Made by a program: the position numbers and the translations under genes | Notes under the pieces: model-generated | Seen by the model: the letters and a program-made list of their open reading frames with translations, nothing else | Told to the model about the DNA's origin: nothing | The model's database searches: none | In this document: positions 58,430 to 64,000 of the stretch, piece by piece | Layout of the letters: the number at the start of each line of letters is the position of its first letter | How positions within the stretch are numbered: the first letter of the stretch is position 1 | DNA from: JBBQFI01 sp038237805 | Lineage (GTDB): Bacteria > Verrucomicrobiota > Verrucomicrobiia > Chthoniobacterales > UBA10450 | Length of the DNA: 64,000 nucleotides | Assembly: GCA_038237805.1 (NCBI GenBank) | Contig: JBBRYI010000004.1 | Location: 124,001 to 188,000, forward strand | Direction of reading: 5' to 3'

Positions 58430-59575
58430 ATGCACCGCAAGAGCGCCTACATTTTATTTATCGCCGTGCTCGCGATGCTCGTTATCGGCATGGTCATGCT
58501 TTTTAGCACGAGCGCATTCGCGCGCAGTAGTCACAACGATGTTTACTATTTCATTAAGCGTCAGGCGATTTGGCTCGGCATCGGACTGGTCGGGTGCACC
58601 GTCGCCGCTCTGGTCGATTACCATTTCTGGCAACGCACGTTCTGGATTTGGTTTGGACTTGCTCTGCTCACTCTCGCACTTTGTTTCGTGCCGCATCTCG
58701 GGATGCGCATCAACGGCTCGCGTCGTTGGGTCGGCGTAGGACCAGCGACGTTTCAACCGTCTGAGATCGCAAAACTTGCGACAGTCATTTTTCTCGCCGC
58801 CTGGTTCGCGCGCTACGAAAAATCGAGCAACCGCTTCCTCCTCGGCTTTGCTCTACCGCTGCTCTTAATCGGCTCGTTGCTTGCGCTCATTGTTTGCGAA
58901 GTGGATCTCGGAACAACAGCGCTCATTGGCGCGACCACATTTGCCGTGATGTTCGTTGCTGGAACGAACCCCGCGTTGCTCGGTTTGGTTTCGTTAGGCG
59001 GAATCGCCAGCATCGCCATGGTCGCTATCCGAATGCCGGAACGCATGGCGCGGCTGACAGCGTTCCGTGATCTGAAAGCGTACCAACAAACAGACGGTCT
59101 CCAACAAATGCAGGCGCTCATCGCCTGGGGAAGCGGTGGCATGGAAGGTCTGGGCCTCGGCAACGGCCGACAGAAAATGCTCTATCTGCCTTACGCGCAT
59201 ACCGATTTTATTTTTCCCATGATCGGGGAGGAGTTGGGCCTGCGCGTCAGCCTGCTCGTCGTCTTTTTGTTCGTCGTCATCATCGTCTGCGGAACAATGA
59301 TCGCGCTGCACGCCAAAGATCGCTTCGGGCTTTTGCTTGCCGCCGGCATTGTGTCGCTCGTGGCTTTGCAAGCCGCCGTCAATATCGGTGTCACCACTTC
59401 ACTCTTGCCGAACAAAGGTCTGCCGCTGCCATTTATCAGTTACGGCGGATCGAATCTCGCCGCCTGTCTTTTCGGAGTCGGATTGCTGCTCAATATTTAT
59501 CGGCAAGCGATCCTGGAACCAGTTGTGAACAAGAAACGCGTTATGATGCAAGCGCGCACGACACCAAGAATTTAA
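58430..59575 (+). CDS. ftsW: Septal peptidoglycan glycosyltransferase FtsW (SEDS family)
   Basis: A 381-residue, ten-helix SEDS protein, the lipid II polymerase that partners FtsI. Signatures: 'NGSRRWVGVGPATFQPSEIAKLATVIFLA' (around residue 95), the catalytic-region Asp in 'EVDLGTTALI', 'TDFIFPMIGEELGL' and 'NKGLPLPFISYGGSNL'. ATG 58430 is used because the longer frame (58283) only translates the palindromic element. 30 bases follow before the next copy of that element. Confidence 0.96.
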   Translation: MHRKSAYILFIAVLAMLVIGMVMLFSTSAFARSSHNDVYYFIKRQAIWLGIGLVGCTVAALVDYHFWQRTFWIWFGLALLTLALCFVPHLGMRINGSRRWVGVGPATFQPSEIAKLATVIFLAAWFARYEKSSNRFLLGFALPLLLIGSLLALIVCEVDLGTTALIGATTFAVMFVAGTNPALLGLVSLGGIASIAMVAIRMPERMARLTAFRDLKAYQQTDGLQQMQALIAWGSGGMEGLGLGNGRQKMLYLPYAHTDFIFPMIGEELGLRVSLLVVFLFVVIIVCGTMIALHAKDRFGLLLAAGIVSLVALQAAVNIGVTTSLLPNKGLPLPFISYGGSNLAACLFGVGLLLNIYRQAILEPVVNKKRVMMQARTTPRI

Positions 59576-59605
59576 TCATGCCCACCACGTTTGCCTTGCG
59601 ATTGA

Positions 59606-59742
59606 TTCGGGGGAGCGCACGCGCCTCGCGTGCTGGCGGAGGCGCCCCCGCCTCTGCGAACTTCTTTGCCTCATACCAAACAACCGATCGCGTTGTCGCG
59701 AGGTGCGACAACCAGCACGCGAGGCGCGTGCGCTCCCCCGAA
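59606..59742. repeat. Palindromic intergenic element, copy 4 (ftsW/murG)
   Basis: Perfect 31-base inverted ends (59606-59636 and 59712-59742), the longest pair in the window. The last base of the right arm is the A of the murG ATG, so the arm would occlude the translation start when folded. The inner part is diverged from other copies but retains a GTTGTCGC-GAGGT-GCGACAAC hairpin (59692-59712). Confidence 0.93.
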
Positions 59743-60845
59743 TGAACGCTGTCGTCGCATGCGGAGGGACCGGAGGGCATTTGTTCCCGGGCGTGGCGGT
59801 CGCGGAAGTTCTGCGCGGACACGGTCACGAAGTTATGTTGTTCATTTCCGAAAAGGAAATCGACGCGCTGGCCGTGTCATCGCATGGCGATTTTCGCCTC
59901 GAGAAACTGCCGAGCATCGGGTTGCCCTCGCCATTTTCACCCGCGATTTTACGATTCGTTAGGCGTTTCAACGAGAGCCTGGTGTTGTGTCGCGGAATCT
60001 ATCGCAAGTTCAAGCCGCATCTTGTTCTCGGGATGGGCGGTTTTACATCGACCGCGCCGGTCATGGCCGCGCGCTTTCGCGGGATACCGGCCTTTATCCA
60101 CGAATCCAACGCCGTCCCTGGTCGCGCTAATCGTATGACGGCAAACCTCGTGCGCGCCGTCCTGCTTGGGTTCAAAGAATGCGCGCCGTTTTTTCCGAAA
60201 GCCCACACGGAAGTGACGGGCACGCCCATTCGGCACGACCTCAGACGCATCGATCGCAAAGTCGCTTTGCAACAACTGGGATTGCGAGACGATTTGAAAA
60301 CGCTTTTGGTCATGGGCGGAAGTCAGGGCGCGACTGGAATCAATCAGGCTCTCATTAAATCGATGCCGGCTTTGCGAGAATTATCGCTCCAAGTCATCCA
60401 TCTCGCCGGTACGCGTGAGGACACTTTGGTCGCGGACAATTATCGCCGGGAAAATGTTCCTGCGTATGTCGCGGCATTCCATCATCAGATGGAAGCAGTC
60501 TATAGCGCCGCTGATTTTGCCATCGCACGTTCCGGCGCTGCGAGTCTGGCGGAACTCGCCGCGTTTTCATTGCCTGCAATTTTGATTCCGTATCCGTTCG
60601 CGGCTGACAATCACCAAACGCGTAATGCCGAAATTTTCGCTCGTGGCGAGGCGGCCATCATTCTGAAAGAATCCGAACTTTCCGGTGACGTGCTCGCGCG
60701 CAGAATCCGGGAATTAGTCGGCGACGCGAATAAACTGCGCCGCATGTCCGACAATTCTGCGCGCCTCGCCCCGAAAAACGCCGCCGATCTCGTGGTAAAA
60801 GCGATGGAAAAATATACTCAATCCGAACATGACACAGGAACCTGA
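59742..60845 (+). CDS. murG: UDP-GlcNAc:lipid I N-acetylglucosaminyltransferase MurG
   Basis: A 367-residue GT-B enzyme that makes lipid II. Signatures: the Gly-rich 'ACGGTGGHLFPGVAVAE' at the N-terminus, 'LGMGGFTSTAPVMAARFRGIPAFIHESNAVPGRANR', 'LLVMGGSQGATGINQ' and the donor-site 'ARSGAASLAELAAFSLPAILIPYPFAADNHQ'. ATG 59742 is the first credible start; the frame back to 59703 lies in the repeat. It overlaps murC/B by 17 bases. Confidence 0.96.
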   Translation: MNAVVACGGTGGHLFPGVAVAEVLRGHGHEVMLFISEKEIDALAVSSHGDFRLEKLPSIGLPSPFSPAILRFVRRFNESLVLCRGIYRKFKPHLVLGMGGFTSTAPVMAARFRGIPAFIHESNAVPGRANRMTANLVRAVLLGFKECAPFFPKAHTEVTGTPIRHDLRRIDRKVALQQLGLRDDLKTLLVMGGSQGATGINQALIKSMPALRELSLQVIHLAGTREDTLVADNYRRENVPAYVAAFHHQMEAVYSAADFAIARSGAASLAELAAFSLPAILIPYPFAADNHQTRNAEIFARGEAAIILKESELSGDVLARRIRELVGDANKLRRMSDNSARLAPKNAADLVVKAMEKYTQSEHDTGT

Positions 60846-63126
60846 GGCCGACCTGCAAACGATCCTCACGCAGGAGCGGCATCGGGTTCATCTCGTTGGC
60901 GTGGCCGGGAGTGGCATGAGCGGAATCGCAGCGCTCCTGCTCGACCTGGAACATGAAGTCAGCGGGTCGGACAAAATCAGAACGCTGGAGACCGACCGGC
61001 TGCAGAGACTCGGTTTGCAATTTCATCGCGAGCATCGGGCCGAAGATGTCGCTACTGCTGATGTCATCATTTATTCGTCCGCCATTAAAAAAGAGAATCC
61101 AATTCTAAGCAGCGCGCGCCAGAGCGGGAAACTCCTCGTGCGTCGAGCAGAAGCGCTGGCTGCGATCATGCGCGGCAAACGAGGAATCATCATTGCGGGT
61201 ATGCACGGGAAAACCACGACCTCCGCCATGGTAGCGCATGCTTTCCGCGAAGGCGGATTGCATCCATCACATTACGTTGGCGCCGAAATTCCGATCCTGG
61301 GAACAAATGCGCACTGGGATCCGCGCGGAGATTATTTTGTTGCGGAAGGCGATGAAAGCGACGGCACGATTCGCTTTTTTCATCCCGAGCACACGCTTCT
61401 CTTAAATATAGAAGAAGAGCATCTCGATTTTTACGCCGACCTTGCCGCAATCGAATCGGTCTTTGCGCATTTGCTCGAACAAACGCGCGCAAAGATTTTT
61501 TACTGCGCGGATGATGTAAATGCGAAACGCCTTTGCGAAAGACGACAGCATGCCATCTCGTTTGGTTTTAGTGAGAGCGCCGATTATCGCGGCACCGATG
61601 TAGAACTGAAAGATTTCGCCTCCGTCTTCTGCGTCTTCCGGCATGGCGAGCAATTGGGCGAAGCGATTTTGAGCGTGCCCGGCCAACATAACGTGAGCAA
61701 CGCGCTTGGAGTCATCGCGCTCGCGATGGAGCTTGGAATTCCGTTCGAGAAAATCAAAAGATCGCTCGCGCGGTTCCAGCACGCGCGCCGGCGTTTCGAG
61801 ATCAAATACGAAAGCGAACGGTTCCTCCTCGTCGATGACTACGGACATCACCCCACTGAGATTCGCGCCACTTTAAGTACCGCGCGATCGGTTGGCCGGA
61901 AGCGTGTCCTGACGATGTTTCAACCGCACCGTTACTCGCGCACCAAAGCGTTGCGTCAGCAATTCGGTGAAGCGTTCAGTGACGCTGAGCGCGTTGTCGT
62001 GACGGATGTTTACGGTTCGAACGAAGCGCCTATCGCGGGAGTGAGCGGAAAGACCATTGCGGATGAGATTATCGCGCAAGGCCACCGCGGTGTGACGTAT
62101 CAGCCGCGTTTGGAACTTGTCCACAGCGATGTCGGCAACATGCTCGATCCTGGCGATCTCGTTGTCAGCCTTGGGGCGGGAAATATTCACGAACAGCTTT
62201 CGCTTCTCGCGGCGGATCTTGTCATTGCGGAAAACTTCAAAACGATTGTGGGCGAGGAAGGCGATGTGCGTCTTTACGAGCCGCTCGCGAAACACACGAC
62301 CTTGCGTGTCGGCGGACCGGCGCAATTCTGGGTCGAGCCGCGAAATGAAGCAGCGTTCGGCAAGTTGATTCGCTTTTGCCGGAGGGAAAATCTTCCGCTC
62401 TTCGTCATCGGCCGCGGTTCGAATCTGCTCGTGCGCGACGGCGGAATTCGCGGCGCGGTCATTCATCCCAGCGGCGGCGACTTCGATAAAATCGGGATCG
62501 ACGGAAACGAAATTATTGCGGGAGTTGGCGCGAAATTAAAAGAAGTCGCCTACGCGGCGAAAGCGGCCGGCCTCGGCGGACTCGAGTGGATGGAGGGAAT
62601 TCCGGGGGAAGTCGGTGGCGGTTTGCGCATGAACGCTGGCGCAATGGGTTCGGAAACTTTCGAGCACGTGCTGCGCGTTCGCTTTCTCGACTGGGAAGGT
62701 ATGCCGCATGAGAAAACTGCGGGCGAACTCGACGTGCATTACCGACATGTTCCATCACTCGAGAAAAATTATGCGGTCTCGGCGGTGTTTCGGGGTGAGC
62801 CTGCGTCTGCCGATGAAATTACCCGGCGTTTGGATGAGTCGCAGAAGAAACGTCGCACTACTCAGCCAGCCGCCAAAAGTGCGGGCTGCATTTTCAAAAA
62901 TCCGGACAGTTGTCCGGCGGGAAAATTGGTGGATGAGCTGGGCTTGAAAAATTGCAGTGTTGGAAAAGCGCGCGTTTCCGAAGTGCACGGCAACTTTATC
63001 GTTAACGATGGCGGTGCGACTGCCGCCGAAGTGTTGCAGTTGATCGAGAAGATTCAGCACACCGCGCGCGCGCAGCGCGGCATCGACCTGCAAACCGAAG
63101 TGCAAATTGTGGGGGAGGCGAGATGA
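60829..63126 (+). CDS. MurC-MurB fusion: UDP-MurNAc:L-alanine ligase / UDP-enolpyruvyl-GlcNAc reductase
   Basis: A 765-residue bifunctional protein. Residues ~15-455 are MurC: 'HLVGVAGSGMSGIAALLL', ATP site 'IAGMHGKTTTSAM' (residues ~122-134), 'AEGDESDGT', 'DDYGHHPTEIRATL', 'FQPHRYSRT'. Residues ~465-765 are MurB, the FAD-dependent reductase: 'HTTLRVGGPAQFWVEPRNE', 'FVIGRGSNLLVRDGG', 'MEGIPGEVGGGLRMNAGAMG' and 'AGCIFKNPDSCPAGKLVDELGLK'. The frame is continuous with no internal stop. It would catalyse two successive steps from UDP-GlcNAc-enolpyruvate to UDP-MurNAc-L-Ala. ATG 60829 overlaps murG. Confidence 0.95.
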   Translation: MTQEPEADLQTILTQERHRVHLVGVAGSGMSGIAALLLDLEHEVSGSDKIRTLETDRLQRLGLQFHREHRAEDVATADVIIYSSAIKKENPILSSARQSGKLLVRRAEALAAIMRGKRGIIIAGMHGKTTTSAMVAHAFREGGLHPSHYVGAEIPILGTNAHWDPRGDYFVAEGDESDGTIRFFHPEHTLLLNIEEEHLDFYADLAAIESVFAHLLEQTRAKIFYCADDVNAKRLCERRQHAISFGFSESADYRGTDVELKDFASVFCVFRHGEQLGEAILSVPGQHNVSNALGVIALAMELGIPFEKIKRSLARFQHARRRFEIKYESERFLLVDDYGHHPTEIRATLSTARSVGRKRVLTMFQPHRYSRTKALRQQFGEAFSDAERVVVTDVYGSNEAPIAGVSGKTIADEIIAQGHRGVTYQPRLELVHSDVGNMLDPGDLVVSLGAGNIHEQLSLLAADLVIAENFKTIVGEEGDVRLYEPLAKHTTLRVGGPAQFWVEPRNEAAFGKLIRFCRRENLPLFVIGRGSNLLVRDGGIRGAVIHPSGGDFDKIGIDGNEIIAGVGAKLKEVAYAAKAAGLGGLEWMEGIPGEVGGGLRMNAGAMGSETFEHVLRVRFLDWEGMPHEKTAGELDVHYRHVPSLEKNYAVSAVFRGEPASADEITRRLDESQKKRRTTQPAAKSAGCIFKNPDSCPAGKLVDELGLKNCSVGKARVSEVHGNFIVNDGGATAAEVLQLIEKIQHTARAQRGIDLQTEVQIVGEAR

Positions 63127-63149
63127 GAAAATCCAATCCCGTATTTGAT

Positions 63150-63270
63150 TGGGGAGCGCACGCGCCTCGCGTGCCGGTTGCGGCGCCTCGCCGCAACGAA
63201 CTTTTTCCGAACATGAAGTTCGCGATCGCGGGGGCGCGATTGCCAGCACGCGAGGCGCGTGCGCTCCCCA
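63150..63270. repeat. Palindromic intergenic element, copy 5 (murB/ddl)
   Basis: Perfect 25-base inverted ends (63150-63174 and 63246-63270), with the CCT/AGG core as in the 53717 copy, an inner TTGCGGCG-CCT-CGCCGCAA hairpin (63178-63196) and a GCGATCGCG-GGGG-CGCGATTGC hairpin (63222-63243). It ends 7 bases before the ddl ATG. Confidence 0.93.
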
Positions 63271-63277
63271 GCAAGAC

Positions 63278-64000
63278 ATGAATTCGCTCGCTGTAAAAAA
63301 AATCGCCGTGCTCATGGGCGGGCCAGGCTCGGAGCGCGACGTGTCGCTAGCCACCGGGCGCGGCGTGGCCAAAGCGCTCCGCTCGTTAGGCGCAGACGTC
63401 ACAGAAGTCGACGTGCGCGACGCTGAATTCAAATTGCCTAACGACACCGAGCTCGCTTTCATTTCACTTCACGGAACTTTTGGCGAGGACGGGCAGATCC
63501 AACAAATTCTTGAGGATCGCGGCGTTGCCTACACCGGCGAAGGAATCGAAGGAAGCCGGCTGGCCTTCGACAAAATTCGTTCGAAGGAAAAGTTTCGCGA
63601 GCACGGCGTGACGACACCGAACTGGCAGGTGATCAAGGCCGGGCAAAATCCGACAATCCCGATTCCGATCGTAATCAAGGTGCCGCGACAGGGATCGACG
63701 GTCGGTGTCTACATCGTAAAAATGGAACGCGAGATCGCGTCGTCGCTGCAGGATGGCGCGAAATATGACTCGGAATTTCTGGTCGAGAAATTTATTCCCG
63801 GTCGCGAACTAACGATCGGTGTTCTCGGCGATCAGGCCCTGCCCGTTCTCGAAATCATTGCCAAGGGCGGCGTTTACGATTTCACGAACAAATATCCATT
63901 TCTGAATCCAAGCGCCGGCGGCGGCGCGCAGCACGTTTGTCCGGCGCAAATTTCGGAAGAGCACACGCGTGCCATTCAGGATCTCGCGCTACGGGCGCAT
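63278..64000 (+). CDS. ddl: D-alanine--D-alanine ligase (3' end outside window)
   Basis: The first 241 residues of an ATP-grasp ligase that makes D-Ala-D-Ala for MurF. N-domain 'KIAVLMGGPGSERDVSLATGRGVAKAL' with the family's Ser-Glu pair, 'AFISLHGTFGEDGQIQQILE', 'GSRLAFDKIRSKEKF', 'IVIKVPRQGSTVGV', 'EFLVEKFIPGRELTIGVLGD' and 'YDFTNKYPF'. The C-terminal Mg-binding part is cut off by the window edge. It carries two copies of the GCCTAACGA word in its first 60 codons (63383 and 63436, opposite orientations). Confidence 0.94.
   Translation, partial: MNSLAVKKIAVLMGGPGSERDVSLATGRGVAKALRSLGADVTEVDVRDAEFKLPNDTELAFISLHGTFGEDGQIQQILEDRGVAYTGEGIEGSRLAFDKIRSKEKFREHGVTTPNWQVIKAGQNPTIPIPIVIKVPRQGSTVGVYIVKMEREIASSLQDGAKYDSEFLVEKFIPGRELTIGVLGDQALPVLEIIAKGGVYDFTNKYPFLNPSAGGGAQHVCPAQISEEHTRAIQDLALRAH

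Overview
The window is GC-rich, dense, mostly operonic bacterial DNA. Several features point to a member of the Verrucomicrobiota, probably near Chthoniobacter/Spartobacteria: an alternative complex III operon, a four-gene prepilin set resembling the 'Verru_Chthon cassette' families, exported proteins with Pro/Thr linkers and tandem beta repeats, and a MurC-MurB fusion inside a division/cell-wall (dcw) cluster. This is a placement by gene content, not a phylogeny. No rRNA, tRNA, CRISPR array or transposase gene was seen.

1-18.8 kb (+ strand, except two small genes on the minus strand at 10.1-11.6 kb) is respiratory. It starts inside actB and continues with actC-actD-actE-actF (quinol oxidation by alternative complex III), two small accessory genes, and a CcoN/CcoO/CcoP-like trio. 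The CcoN-like protein keeps the low-spin haem ligands but has lost every residue needed for oxygen reduction. A complete aa3-type oxidase follows (ctaD-ctaE-ctaF, two small membrane proteins, ctaC), then haem A synthesis (ctaA, ctaB) and a SCO copper chaperone. The simplest reading is quinol -> ACIII -> cytochromes c -> aa3 oxidase, with the degenerate cbb3-like trio as an electron-transfer module.

18.8-37.2 kb is mostly on the minus strand and is accessory-like. It holds two pseudopilin cassettes (18.8-22.5 kb and 31.4-37.2 kb), a nucleotidyltransferase (rmlA) and an unusual glycosyltransferase, a Dabb protein, an isolated nuoA, xerD, a UvrB/UvrC-motif protein and a sulfite-oxidase-like protein. 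The cassettes look more AT-rich than their surroundings and lack a 9-base word that is common elsewhere.

37.3-43.1 kb (+) encodes a TPR/MshEN protein, a PilB/GspE ATPase, a large Roadblock protein with an internal duplication, an MglA GTPase and a Roadblock (MglB-like) protein. This looks like a polarity or motor-control module for a type IV pilus or secretion-type machine, and it is divergent from the second pseudopilin cassette. 43.2-48.4 kb (-) holds fabF, guaB3, and an exbB-exbD-tonB energy-transduction set.

48.5-64 kb (+) is the dcw cluster: a three-repeat MraZ operator, then mraZ-rsmH-ftsL-ftsI-murE-murF-mraY-murD-(LysM)-ftsW-murG-murC/B-ddl (ddl runs off the end). Most genes overlap by 1-4 bases, but four junctions are opened by a 120-135-base palindromic element. 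The same element also splits actB from actC, and a relative sits at 43.1 kb. A second genome-scale signal is the 9-mer GCCTAACGA, found at least 21 times by eye on both strands, mostly inside genes, where about half a copy is expected by chance.
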